From Bacteroides neonati (GTDB taxonomy: Bacteria; Bacteroidota; Bacteroidia; Bacteroidales; Bacteroidaceae), in contig NZ_HG726025.1 of NCBI RefSeq assembly GCF_000499785.1, positions 186,001 through 250,000 of the forward strand: a stretch of 64,000 bases of DNA. The letters are read 5' to 3'. Positions within the stretch are counted from its first letter, which is position 1, and every line of letters begins with the position of its first letter. A model generated the notes under the pieces. That model made no database searches. It was not told where the DNA came from and saw only the letters and a list, made by a program, of their open reading frames with translations. Both the position numbers and the translations under genes were made by a program. This document shows positions 1 through 7,812 of this stretch, piece after piece.

Positions 1-64
1 TAAGTGTGAGGAACACAACGGGAGTTGCACACTTCTTTTGATTGAATTTTTTGTAGTCTGGTCT

Positions 65-301
65 CTATGTCTTTCTGTTCAGTATTACTGCCAACTGTTC
101 CCATAGTTGACGATTAAACATAAAGAAGGCGTGGGAACTATTGAATATTATCTGCTCAGAGGTATCGCCAAATACCCACAACTCAAATAATAAGACAATA
201 GAACTCACGCCAAAGGATATATAGACCACCCTCTTTTGAAGATAGATATATAAACATTGACGTGAGCGTTCTTGCTTATTATTCTTGAGTTGTTCATTCA
301 A
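65..301 (-). CDS. small single-span membrane protein, unrecognised
   Basis: A 78-residue open frame with a basic, Asn/Lys-rich N-terminus followed by one hydrophobic stretch at about residues 25-45, so a single-pass inner-membrane protein is plausible. I do not recognise a family. The shape (short basic head, one span, short tail) resembles the small TraL-like proteins of Bacteroides conjugative elements, but no diagnostic motif supports that. It lies in the AT-rich accessory segment that also holds two tyrosine recombinases. It could equally be a chance frame. Confidence 0.35.
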   Translation of the reverse strand: MNEQLKNNKQERSRQCLYIYLQKRVVYISFGVSSIVLLFELWVFGDTSEQIIFNSSHAFFMFNRQLWEQLAVILNRKT

Positions 302-938
302 TTGGCGATTTTCTGAACAAGAATAATATTTAAAACGCTCTTCGTTAACTAATTAAATCCTTCCAGCTCTTAACGCATTAAGTCTCTGGAATTGTTGCAA
401 AGTTAATTAAAAACGTTTATATAGCAAGAACTATATTGTCTAATATATGGTAAGCGTGCTACAAAGGCTGTTTTTGTTAATAAATTTAGGTAGGTGGAAA
501 AATCAGCTCCGCCCCTATAAGAGTAAAAATCTACAAATTTACACCTACATTGAATTATCATCTTTATGTCAGCATACTGTTGGTGATTTGCAAAGGGATT
601 TCTTCGATATCGGTTTTAAGATATTCGGTGATTATTAATCTGATTTATAGATAGATGTGTCATTAGGATAAGGATTAGATGGTTGTTTTTTTCTTCTGAA
701 TTTTAGAGTAGAATAAAGCCAGATTGTTGTACGTAAAGATAACTTTACTTTAGATTTATTTTGCCTATGATTAGAAGTTCTAATAGCCATGAGCTTGTAC
801 AATCTTCTTCTGTCTTAAATCAGCTAGCTTATGTTATCAGATAGTGTCGTTTTAGAAAGATTATAGACAGAATTCACTCCTTTATTTGGGGAAAGTTATT
901 ATATTTGTGCAAATCAAATAATTTTAAATCTTGACGAT
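302..938. other. AT-rich stretch without a convincing gene
   Basis: I see no gene I can support here. A 63-codon frame at 447-638 on the plus strand has no recognisable features. A Bacteroidetes-type -7 box (TATATTTG) lies at 900-907, about 30 bases before the next start, and probably drives the small HTH-like gene. No matching -33 TTTG is present at the usual spacing. The region reads as intergenic or decayed mobile-element DNA. Confidence 0.4.
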
Positions 939-1157
939 ATGATGTTAAATGAATTAGGGCATAAATTAAAATGGATGTATGAAAAGGCTCCTAAAGGAGA
1001 AAAAGTAGCTATGATTCATTTGTTTGGAATTGAATATGCAAATGAAATAAAAAAGTATAGTATAAAAGATATTGTAAATGCTGCTAATATGCCTAAATCA
1101 TATGGCACAGAAGTTGCAAAAGGAGTTCATTTATCTCGATTTGTATCTATTAAATAG
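939..1157 (+). CDS. small HTH-like domain protein
   Basis: A 72-residue protein starting at ATG 939 (a second ATG follows at 942), downstream of a TATATTTG -7 box at 900-907. It resembles a family of short HTH-like proteins common in Bacteroides accessory DNA. These have an N-terminal amphipathic helix (LNELGHKLKWMYEKAP), a conserved MIHLFGIEYA stretch and a C-terminal helix-turn-helix-like part (IKDIVNAANMPKSYGTEVAKG). A DNA-binding role is inferred from this pattern only. It ends just before a perfect inverted repeat that can act as its terminator. Confidence 0.6.
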   Translation: MMLNELGHKLKWMYEKAPKGEKVAMIHLFGIEYANEIKKYSIKDIVNAANMPKSYGTEVAKGVHLSRFVSIK

Positions 1158-1178
1158 CTGATTATAAAATAATAATGA

Positions 1179-1206
1179 CGAATATTGGGGATGCCCCCAA
1201 TATTCG
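1179..1206. terminator. bidirectional terminator-like hairpin
   Basis: A perfect 12-bp inverted repeat: CGAATATTGGGG at 1179-1190 and CCCCAATATTCG at 1195-1206, with a 4-base loop. It sits between convergent genes (the HTH-like gene ending at 1157 and the recombinase ending at 1219), so it can serve both. The flanking T/A runs are short. Confidence 0.65.
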
Positions 1207-1218
1207 TTTAAAATAGAA

Positions 1219-1806
1219 TTAGAAGCTCAAACACTCATAGGCTTGCAGAATTTCTTCCTGTCTTAATCCCAGATATCGTTTAGTTATTGATATGGAACTA
1301 TGATTGAATAATTCCATCAGTTTGACCAGAGCGAGTTCTGCGCTATCTGCATTTTGATTATAAACCTGTCTGCCAAAAGTCTTTCTAAGCGAATGGCAAC
1401 TAAAGTTCTTGACCTTTACTTTGTACTTGGTTTTAATTTCTTTCAGCTTAACATTGATTCGTTGTATTGAAAAGGTCGTTCCTTTCTGACTTACTAAGAT
1501 TGGCGCATTGATTCCAATTGGTTTTATATGCTCGTAGCAATCCTGTATATGCTTTTGCAATGCAGGGTTAATTCTGATGGTGCGTGCCTTTCCTGTCTTA
1601 TGCTCCGTTACGGTAAACTCTTCTTCTTTGAGAATTTGATTCCATCTAAGAGATAGTATATCTGAAATTCTCAGTCCCCAGAATGAGCCAATGGCAATTA
1701 ATAAACTCATATTGTAATCTCCGTCTTTCGCCAATTTCCTAACGAGATTTGACATCTCTTCCCATTGCAGAAAATCTGCTGTTGTGCTTGAATATTTGAG
1801 TGACAT
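1219..1806 (-). CDS. short tyrosine recombinase (catalytic domain only)
   Basis: A 195-residue site-specific recombinase of the lambda-integrase superfamily. The catalytic set is visible: Arg46 in GLRISD, a beta-turn Lys around 70-73 (HKTGKART), His138 and Arg141 in CHSLRKTF, His169 in LFNHSS and the nucleophile Tyr178 in KRYLGL. It is much shorter than a full integrase (about 300-400 residues), because the N-terminal core-binding domain is missing. Short forms of this kind recur in Bacteroides accessory DNA. It may need a partner or act on a local inversion or resolution site. Likely active as a recombinase; the target is unknown. Confidence 0.85.
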   Translation of the reverse strand: MSLKYSSTTADFLQWEEMSNLVRKLAKDGDYNMSLLIAIGSFWGLRISDILSLRWNQILKEEEFTVTEHKTGKARTIRINPALQKHIQDCYEHIKPIGINAPILVSQKGTTFSIQRINVKLKEIKTKYKVKVKNFSCHSLRKTFGRQVYNQNADSAELALVKLMELFNHSSISITKRYLGLRQEEILQAYECLSF

Positions 1807-1926
1807 AATGTTCAGTTTTAGTTGTTAAACGACAGAAGTGAACGTTCTTCAGATTTTCAGTTTCAGTCTAAAAGCTAAGCTGTTGATAATCAAAAGTTCG
1901 TTCACTTCTCATATTAGTGATTGTTT

Positions 1927-2382
1927 CTAAATCAGTCCTTCATCTGCAAAGCTGTAATAGCCTTCACTTGTAAGAATGATATGGTCAAGAATTTGAAGTT
2001 GCATAATTTTAGCCGCTTGATTGATTTGTGCTGTTATGCTTTTATCATCGCTGCTTGGTCTCAAATTTCCAGAAGGGTGGTTATGTGATAGGATGATTGC
2101 AGAAGCATTGTCAAGTATGGCAGCTTGCATAATGATTCGTATATCCACAGGTGTACTATTCAATCCTCCCTCTGAAACTTGTGTTACTCCCAAAACCTTG
2201 TTAGCTCTATTGAGCAAAACGATTTTAAAAGATTCTCTATATTCGATGGTATCAGCATCATAGAATTTTTCTTTTAGTAATTGGTAGGTATCGTTTGAAC
2301 TGTATATGCCCATTCGTTCAGACGCTTTTACCTTTGGTTTGTACGTTAGCTTGACTTCGCTAACTTGATAAGTGGTATTCAT
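1927..2382 (-). CDS. RadC/JAB-domain protein
   Basis: A RadC-family protein of 151 residues from the ATG at 2382. An in-frame start at 2445 is less likely, because family members in Bacteroides mobile elements typically begin MNTTYQVSEVKL, which occurs at 2382. The JAMM metal motif is intact: HNHPSGNLRPSSDD with His, His and Asp ligands. The N-terminal helix-hairpin-helix part of long RadC proteins is absent, as is usual for element-borne copies. Despite the old name, a DNA-repair role is not established. These genes commonly travel with integrative elements and plasmids, in keeping with the recombinases on either side. Confidence 0.88.
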   Translation of the reverse strand: MNTTYQVSEVKLTYKPKVKASERMGIYSSNDTYQLLKEKFYDADTIEYRESFKIVLLNRANKVLGVTQVSEGGLNSTPVDIRIIMQAAILDNASAIILSHNHPSGNLRPSSDDKSITAQINQAAKIMQLQILDHIILTSEGYYSFADEGLI

Positions 2383-2769
2383 AAATATAACTGTTAATTG
2401 GTTTACACTACATTTCGCTATATAACTGTACGTGTTATTTAGCATGCTATTTTTACATTCAGCAAGTATATGTGTTTGCCATTATTCAATCATTCAGAAT
2501 GTATTTATGAGCGGTAAAAGTTGGTTCTAAAATTGGGCGATTGGGGGTGTACCCCCATGTTCTCTTAATTTCTGATTTTACTTTTAATAGGGATGGGGGG
2601 ATTAATTAGTAGTAGGGTAGGGCGTCTAGCACTCTTATGGTTTAGAGTACTATATCCATTTTGAAATATTAAACTTTAGGCGTTTGTAAAGTCAATTTAC
2701 GGTAAGGTGGGGGTTATTCGTACTATCTATTAATATATTAATAAAGGGTATAAAAAATCCCCCTCCCTA
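2383..2769. other. non-coding stretch with G/C hairpin
   Basis: No gene is visible. The most distinct element is a short tight hairpin, TGGGGGT at 2542-2548 against ACCCCCA at 2551-2557. Further on there are G-rich runs on the plus strand (2590-2625) and AT-rich DNA before the end of the next gene. It could be the leader of the RadC gene or part of a plasmid-type origin or transfer region; nothing decides this. Confidence 0.4.
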
Positions 2770-3423
2770 TTATTGGTAGCTTAGAGTTATCTTGGGTAAA
2801 TCTTTTGCGGTTATTGGATTCCATACCTTACACTGTTTAGCTGTGTCGTTGCTCAATAGTAATTCCTTTGGGATGAGCTCTATCCCTTTAGAGAGATATT
2901 TCAATAGTCCAGCCTTGTATAAATCAATATTATAGCTCTCCACGACCTTCTTTCCCATTTTTAATTTCTCAGACAACTCTTTAGCGGTAAGAAGAATTGT
3001 ACTATCTTCAGCTATTAATAAGAGCTTAATATAGTATCCTTTTACCTTTATTTCTAAATCCAATTTTGTGAAAATATGGGATATAGTTATAAAATTTGGA
3101 TGCTCTATTGGAGGGATGCAGTAAAGACTTCTCATTGTAAACTCATATATAGGGTGATTGATTGGTACTGGGTATTTTTTTCTAACCAGCACAGCTTCTA
3201 TGTCTTTATTGAAATTCTTTAGTGCGCTTTCATTTTCTCCTGTTCGTTTGGCTAAATCCTTTACTCTCCATCTGACCTTATAATAGTCATTTCTATATAA
3301 GGATAGGCAGAAGAACCTGTATAGGTTAGGTGGATTAAGTTTGTCCACGATGGATTTATTAATGGTAGCGTAATCTTGTCTACTTGTACTTTGTAATAGT
3401 CTTTGGTCTATCTTCATATTCAT
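2770..3423 (-). CDS. protein with two HTH-like segments, possible replication initiator
   Basis: About 217 residues from the ATG at 3423 (a second ATG lies at 3417). A longer frame back to 3516 exists but would overlap most of the preceding small gene. Two helix-turn-helix-like segments are visible: WRVKDLAKRTGENESALKNF in the first half, and LTAKELSEKLKMGKKVVESY followed by a wing-like YKAGLLKYLSKGIELIP near the C-terminus. Paired winged helices are typical of Rep_3-type initiators and some regulators, so a replication or control role for the element is possible. I do not recognise a specific family. Confidence 0.55.
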   Translation of the reverse strand: MNMKIDQRLLQSTSRQDYATINKSIVDKLNPPNLYRFFCLSLYRNDYYKVRWRVKDLAKRTGENESALKNFNKDIEAVLVRKKYPVPINHPIYEFTMRSLYCIPPIEHPNFITISHIFTKLDLEIKVKGYYIKLLLIAEDSTILLTAKELSEKLKMGKKVVESYNIDLYKAGLLKYLSKGIELIPKELLLSNDTAKQCKVWNPITAKDLPKITLSYQ

Positions 3424-3562
3424 TAGTAGCTGATTGAATATTGTTAGTGAATAGCAAATCTTTCTTCTCACGTTCCATTTTATAATAGTGAGCCGTACCA
3501 AAATATAGCTTGGCATCTTTTCTATTATTGAACCTTTTTCCTGTTGGCAGGTGAGTTATCAT
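3380..3562 (-). CDS. 60-residue conserved-type small protein
   Basis: A short basic protein beginning with a pattern I have seen repeatedly in Bacteroidetes accessory DNA: a THLPTGKRF opening followed by NNRKDAKLYFGTAHYYK and then a charged stretch. It resembles a small DNA-interacting module in which a residue run tied to numbered helices follows 'GKxFxNRxxAK'. Its 3' end overlaps the start of the next gene by about 40 bases in another frame, which suggests translational coupling. No function is assigned. Confidence 0.5.
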   Translation of the reverse strand: MITHLPTGKRFNNRKDAKLYFGTAHYYKMEREKKDLLFTNNIQSATNEYEDRPKTITKYK

Positions 3563-3583
3563 ATATGATTAAATATTAGTTGA

Positions 3584-3835
3584 TTAATAAGCCAATCTCT
3601 GTAATGCGATATAATAAGTGGTAACTTTCCCATTTCTCTTTCTTCTTGTCTTTAGATAGTTGTTAAGGCTTGCCCATAATCCAATATGGACTTTGTTGTC
3701 TTTTACTCCTTGCTTGATAGCTTTAATTCTGATTTGTTCATAAGTAAATTCCTGCATAATAATGTTTAGAATAGTGTGTCGTTTGCTAATCTGGGTAGTG
3801 GATTTATCTGTTTGAGGTACTATAAAGGTAGCCAT
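3584..3835 (-). CDS. small basic hypothetical protein
   Basis: Up to 83 residues; a second good start at 3757 would give a 57-residue protein beginning MQEFTYEQIRIKAIKQGV. The C-terminal half is strongly basic (NYLKTRRKRNGKVTTYY), consistent with nucleic-acid binding. It stands between the ParB-like gene and the two-HTH gene, all on the minus strand. I do not recognise it. Confidence 0.45.
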   Translation of the reverse strand: MATFIVPQTDKSTTQISKRHTILNIIMQEFTYEQIRIKAIKQGVKDNKVHIGLWASLNNYLKTRRKRNGKVTTYYIALQRLAY

Positions 3836-3960
3836 TTTATGGGAGGTGACCTAATGATAGAACCACTATTGCGGGAATTGAACTATATGCTGTTCTGAAT
3901 ATCTAAGAATCTAAAAAAGAGTAAACCAACCTGTCACATTGGTTTTCTCTGTGGTTGAAG

Positions 3961-5046
3961 TTAGCTATTTAGAGTGCTATTAAGCATCACTTGGAAATCG
4001 TCATCTTCCTTTATCTGTTTTAGCTTCTCCTCGTTTAGGTCTAAGCTTTTTAAGTTATCCAATGCTTTGAATGCTTGCTCCTCGCCATGTACCTTTGCAT
4101 AGCTGTTAAAGCCTTTAATGAAATAGCGTTTGGTGAGATATGGCATGCTGATATTGGCGGCTTTACATAAAGTTATAAAGTTGTCACCTCTCTTGATATC
4201 AACTATGGTATCTTTGGGTAATTTGTATTCTTCTCCTTTTAAAACCTTGGCAAGTACTTTCTCAGAAATGCTCTTTCTGGTATAAATCAGACCTGCTGTC
4301 GTTGGGTTAAATCCTTCCTTGATTAGATTTGCCATGCTCTTAAAGAGTTCTTCATCAGAAGTTAGGGCTGCTACACTTACTCTATCTTCCTTGCTCCAAT
4401 TTCCTACAGTATTAATATTTACCAGATATTCCCCTACATTAGTAATATCCTTGATAAAAACATTAGGGATAACCATGTTGCCACGAACGGAATTGAGTTT
4501 GGCAAATGCTGTGCTTTTGTGTTGACCGTCTAAGATAACGAAGTAGCCTTCTGCCTCTTCTTCTGTTAGTGCTCTACCGTTTACATCTGTTACAGTATAG
4601 CCTGCCTTTGTCAGCTCTTTGGCTTCTACCACAATGATAGGATACGCTTCTTCATATTTACCATTATCAATAATGGCAATGAATTTGTCCACCTTCTTGG
4701 TGTTAACTGTTCTGTTGTTCTCTACAAAGGCAATCTTTTTGGAGACCTTCTCCCCTGTATTAGATAATTGGAATGTAATAGGTTCGTCTTTAAGGGTGAG
4801 AGCAGGGGCTTCCTCTTTACTATCCTTCTCTGCTATAGCTTGCTCTAACTTTTTCACAATCTGCTCTTGGGCGTGTAGAACAGTTTTATCTTGCTTCCTG
4901 TTCATCATGTTATTTAAATCCTTCTCTGCCTTAGCGAGTTGTTGCTTCAAGCTTATAGTTCGTGCAGCACCTTTAGAATTAGCATTAGTTACTCCATTAC
5001 CGTTCACTGTTGCAGTCTTTCCTGCTGTCTTAGTGTTTGTTCCCAT
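3961..5046 (-). CDS. ParB/sulfiredoxin-fold protein
   Basis: A 361-residue cytoplasmic protein. Residues 1-85 are low-complexity and coiled-coil-like (Ala/Lys/Glu-rich, with SLKQQLAKAEKDLNNM). A ParB-like nuclease fold follows, recognised from YFVILDGQHKSTAFAKL near residue 170, which matches the ParB 'DGxxRxxA' box. The C-terminal part may contain the HTH-like helices. Plasmid ParB proteins bind parS sites with a ParA partner, but no parA is in view, so it could instead be a stand-alone regulator of the element. The leader carries a -7 box (TACATTTG complement, 5151-5158) and a perfect 10-bp palindrome. Confidence 0.65.
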   Translation of the reverse strand: MGTNTKTAGKTATVNGNGVTNANSKGAARTISLKQQLAKAEKDLNNMMNRKQDKTVLHAQEQIVKKLEQAIAEKDSKEEAPALTLKDEPITFQLSNTGEKVSKKIAFVENNRTVNTKKVDKFIAIIDNGKYEEAYPIIVVEAKELTKAGYTVTDVNGRALTEEEAEGYFVILDGQHKSTAFAKLNSVRGNMVIPNVFIKDITNVGEYLVNINTVGNWSKEDRVSVAALTSDEELFKSMANLIKEGFNPTTAGLIYTRKSISEKVLAKVLKGEEYKLPKDTIVDIKRGDNFITLCKAANISMPYLTKRYFIKGFNSYAKVHGEEQAFKALDNLKSLDLNEEKLKQIKEDDDFQVMLNSTLNS

Positions 5047-5120
5047 AATGTATAATATTTGATGGGTGATTTACTTGTACCCCTTTTTCTGCAAGGGGAT
5101 TTGCAGGTAATCTGTCTAAA

Positions 5121-5130
5121 GGTGCGCACC
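5121..5130. promoter_or_regulatory. palindrome in the ParB-like gene leader
   Basis: GGTGCGCACC is a perfect 10-bp palindrome. It lies about 20 bases downstream of the minus-strand -7 box (5151-5158) and 75 bases before the ParB-like start, followed by a second small hairpin (CCCCTT against AAGGGG, about 5082-5098). Its position suits an operator for auto-repression, which is an inference. Confidence 0.35.
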
Positions 5131-5150
5131 GTTTGTTTCTGATTACGCTG

Positions 5151-5158
5151 CAAATGTA
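5151..5158 (-). promoter_or_regulatory. -7 box of the ParB-like gene
   Basis: CAAATGTA on the plus strand is TACATTTG on the minus strand, an exact match to the Bacteroidetes TAnnTTTG -7 element. It lies about 105 bases before the start of the ParB-like gene. No clear -33 TTTG is present at 18-21 bases. Confidence 0.5.
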
Positions 5159-5219
5159 TGGTAAATATGACAGCGAAATTAGCGTAACTTTTGAATGGAG
5201 GTTTTTACGCTACTGATTG

Positions 5220-6137
5220 TTAGTTGGTTATGTTTAAAAAAGAACCAATTTTAAAATCTTTGAAATCTCTCATTAGTTTGTCGAATGTGGCATTATTCTC
5301 TTTTGTGCAGACTACTAGGGGGTCACCATTGAGTAATTTGCAGTAGTGCAGAACGCATAAACAGAAATTCCTTTCGTTTTGAGTATATTTCACCTCTGGT
5401 GATTTTTCTATATGATAAGGTATATTATCCAATAGAGTTTTAAGCAGTGAATATTGGATAATTCTTTGTTGCTTTTTATTCTGCTCTCGCTCTAAAAGGT
5501 ATTGAGATTTAGTATTGGCATGGCAGTACTCACCTAAAAGCGATTTTATGAATAATTGATTATGAAATTCAATGCTTTTACTTCCTACTTTAATTGTCAT
5601 TGAAATCTTTTCTTCTGAAGAGCATTTTGATATTATTGATAGCACATTAGAAATTTTTTCCCCGCAGGTTACAACCATATCTTTGCAATCCTCTTTTATA
5701 AGGTCATAGAGAAACACTATAAATTCAAATGTGGGTTGTGCTTCTAATCCTAATGCTGTTATGGCTTCCTGTAAAAGAGTAAAATTATAAAATTTATCTT
5801 CTGTAAGTCCCAATTCTTCAAGAGTGCTATCACGATTCAAAAAACAACTGTAAGGTGCATTTCGTATTTGAAAGTTTCCATCAAAAAGAACTGGGTTTTC
5901 AATGCAGTATTTTTTAATGTATTTCAAATTACTTAATATCAACTCACTCTCTGCTGTGTCGTATTTATCGCTTAATTTACTTATGAAAGTCTTATCTGCA
6001 TTCTCTTCTGCAATAAGTAAGTCTTCTTTTATTTCTGCTCTATCTTTTTCGCTAAGAGATTTTAAATTAAAAATTTCTTCCTCCTCAATAGGATTACTAA
6101 GATATTTCAATGTCCTTAATTCGCTCTCCGTAAACAT
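5220..6137 (-). CDS. hypothetical protein, 305 residues
   Basis: A cytoplasmic, mostly alpha-helical, acidic protein without signal peptide or membrane segment. The N-terminus is rich in Glu/Lys (NPIEEEEIFNLKSLSEKD). The middle contains several hydrophobic helices (FEFIVFLYDLIKED), and the last third has Cys residues (FCLCVLHYCKLL) that do not form a recognisable metal site. It lies between the integrase and the ParB-like gene on the same strand, and its codon use is AT-rich like theirs, so it is cargo or a core gene of the mobile element. I do not recognise a family. Confidence 0.65.
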   Translation of the reverse strand: MFTESELRTLKYLSNPIEEEEIFNLKSLSEKDRAEIKEDLLIAEENADKTFISKLSDKYDTAESELILSNLKYIKKYCIENPVLFDGNFQIRNAPYSCFLNRDSTLEELGLTEDKFYNFTLLQEAITALGLEAQPTFEFIVFLYDLIKEDCKDMVVTCGEKISNVLSIISKCSSEEKISMTIKVGSKSIEFHNQLFIKSLLGEYCHANTKSQYLLEREQNKKQQRIIQYSLLKTLLDNIPYHIEKSPEVKYTQNERNFCLCVLHYCKLLNGDPLVVCTKENNATFDKLMRDFKDFKIGSFLNITN

Positions 6138-6227
6138 AAGTGTTTTTATTTAGTTTGCTTGCAAGTTAAAAAAATAAACCTCACCTGCATTACTGCAAGT
6201 GAGGTAATTTAAAAAAATGGAGCTATT

Positions 6228-7445
6228 TTAATAATCTGCTTCTCCTGTAAATGTATCCATCAACTTATCCATCTGTTCACCTATGCACTTATCTATTAGC
6301 TTGGCATAGTGGGTAGTCATTCTGGTATTGGTGTGACCTAACATTTTGGAGACTACTTCCAGTGAGATATTATTGGCGAGCGTGACCGTACTTGCAAACG
6401 TGTGCCTACTTGTATGGAACGTGATTCGCTTGTTGATTCCACAGAGGATAGCTATGTCTTTCAGATATTTATTAACGTCTGCTGGGTCTTGGATTGGTAG
6501 CAGCTTGTCACCGCCTTTGTACTTATCTAATATAAGTTTGGCGATAGGAAGCAGGGGTATTCTGGATAGAACATCTGTTTTAACTCTACGCTTCTTAATC
6601 CAGATTCTACCTGCACCATCTTTCTCAAAGTGTTCTGCTGTTAGGGTTTTGATGTCAATGTAACTAAGACCAGTGAAGCACCCAAACAAAAACATATCCT
6701 TAGCTTTTTCAAAGCGTGGGATAGGAGTGTCGAAGTTGATAACCTTTCTTAGTTCTTCTTCGTCTAAGAAGTCAATCTCCACAGGTTCACGTTCTATCTT
6801 ATAAGGTAGGAATGGATTGAACGTCATATAGGAGTTGGCAACTGCTATGTTTACTATCTGCTTTAAGAACTTCAAATGTTTGGTAGCAGAGTTCTGTGCC
6901 ATCTTCTTCTCACTTAGTAAGAAAGCATGAAAGCCTTGAATGAAACCAATATTTAACTCTCGCAGGTATAAATCTTCTCTTTGATATTTCTGCTTGATAT
7001 ATTCTGTTAATAATCTGGCAGTATATTCAAACACCCAATAAGTAGCAGGGGCAAGATTCTTGCCTACCATCGCTTTACGTTCTTTGTTGTGGTCTGCAAG
7101 GACTTCCAGCAGAGATTTCTCCTTTAAGATTTCAACTTTATCAAAATAGGCGTCACGCAATAATTCAGCAGTGATGATAAAACCCTTATCCAGCAATTCA
7201 GCCTCTTTCTGATATAATTTAGCTTTTAGGGCAGTTAAGAAATTGTTTAGACATTTAGATTCGTCATCTTTTCCTTTTACTTGCTGTTTTACTTTATCCC
7301 AATTCGATGCTTTTACTTTTTTTCCTGTTGAAAAGGCACATCTCTCACCATTAACTGTTAGAACGACTTCTATTGAAGCAGTCCCATCTCTTTTAACTCT
7401 GCTGTCTCTTATAAAAAAGAGAATAGCGAATGAACTTCTTACCAT
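6228..7445 (-). CDS. CTnDOT-type tyrosine integrase
   Basis: A 405-residue integrase with the three-part build of Bacteroidetes element integrases: an arm-binding N-terminus (residues 1-100), an SAM-like core-binding domain (about 110-215) and a catalytic domain (about 225-395). Visible catalytic residues are Lys287/289, His344 and Arg347 in HTSRHTF, His371 in LGHTNTRM and Tyr380 in HYAKL. The first arginine is replaced by Ser261 (FTGLSYIDI), as is known for the integrase IntDOT of CTnDOT. It sits at the edge of the accessory segment next to core genes, the usual place for an element's integrase. Activity is likely, since the substitution is normal in this clade. Confidence 0.9.
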   Translation of the reverse strand: MVRSSFAILFFIRDSRVKRDGTASIEVVLTVNGERCAFSTGKKVKASNWDKVKQQVKGKDDESKCLNNFLTALKAKLYQKEAELLDKGFIITAELLRDAYFDKVEILKEKSLLEVLADHNKERKAMVGKNLAPATYWVFEYTARLLTEYIKQKYQREDLYLRELNIGFIQGFHAFLLSEKKMAQNSATKHLKFLKQIVNIAVANSYMTFNPFLPYKIEREPVEIDFLDEEELRKVINFDTPIPRFEKAKDMFLFGCFTGLSYIDIKTLTAEHFEKDGAGRIWIKKRRVKTDVLSRIPLLPIAKLILDKYKGGDKLLPIQDPADVNKYLKDIAILCGINKRITFHTSRHTFASTVTLANNISLEVVSKMLGHTNTRMTTHYAKLIDKCIGEQMDKLMDTFTGEADY

Positions 7446-7529
7446 TGTTTAATCATTTAAAATTAGACATTTGGAAGTTCTTTAAATATGGTATATCTGT
7501 CTGTAATATAGGTGGTTGTCGTTGATTCT

Positions 7530-7574
7530 GTGTGCAGTTTCTCAAAAACGCTAAATTGCACACAAATTGCACAC
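7530..7574. repeat. three 11-bp sites beside the integrase, putative att region
   Basis: AAATTGCACAC occurs twice head-to-tail at 7553-7563 and 7564-7574, and an inverted near-copy, GTGTGCAGTTT, lies at 7530-7540. They stand 85-130 bases upstream of the integrase start, between it and the core gene downstream. Repeated short sites at such a place are typical of integrase or excisionase arm-type binding sites near an attachment site. The crossover sequence itself cannot be identified because the other end of the element is outside the window. Confidence 0.5.
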
Positions 7575-7757
7575 AAACTATTACTATTTTAGCCTACTTT
7601 TACCCTAAAATCAACTCTTATTTGTACAGCCTATCTACAACTAAAACAGCCAATCTCTTGCCGTAAATTCAGTCAATCATTTGCCATATTCTTGATTGAT
7701 TTAGAAAGGTAGGAGGGGGAAGCATCAGTAGTTCTGTGAATGAATCTGCTGAAAACA

Positions 7758-7792
7758 AAAATCCCTGTAACTGATAAAGTTACAGGGATTTT
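7758..7792 (-). terminator. terminator of the GGGtGRT operon
   Basis: A perfect 14-bp inverted repeat: AAATCCCTGTAAC with its flanking A (7758-7771) against GTTACAGGGATTTT (7779-7792), loop of 7 bases. On the minus strand, the arm ends in a T run. It follows the GGGtGRT stop codon at 7813 by about 20 bases and closes the two-gene operon. Confidence 0.85.
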
Positions 7793-7812
7793 ATATGTAG
7801 TAATTACGTAGA

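Noticed and set aside
447..638. 63-codon plus-strand frame in the left intergenic stretch
   Set aside because: No start context, signal, motif or neighbour supports it, and composition is not distinct from the AT-rich background.
4619..5062. 147-codon frame antisense to the ParB-like gene, apparently with hydrophobic stretches
   Set aside because: The hydrophobic look arises from reversing Lys/Glu-rich codons of the ParB-like gene; no independent support.
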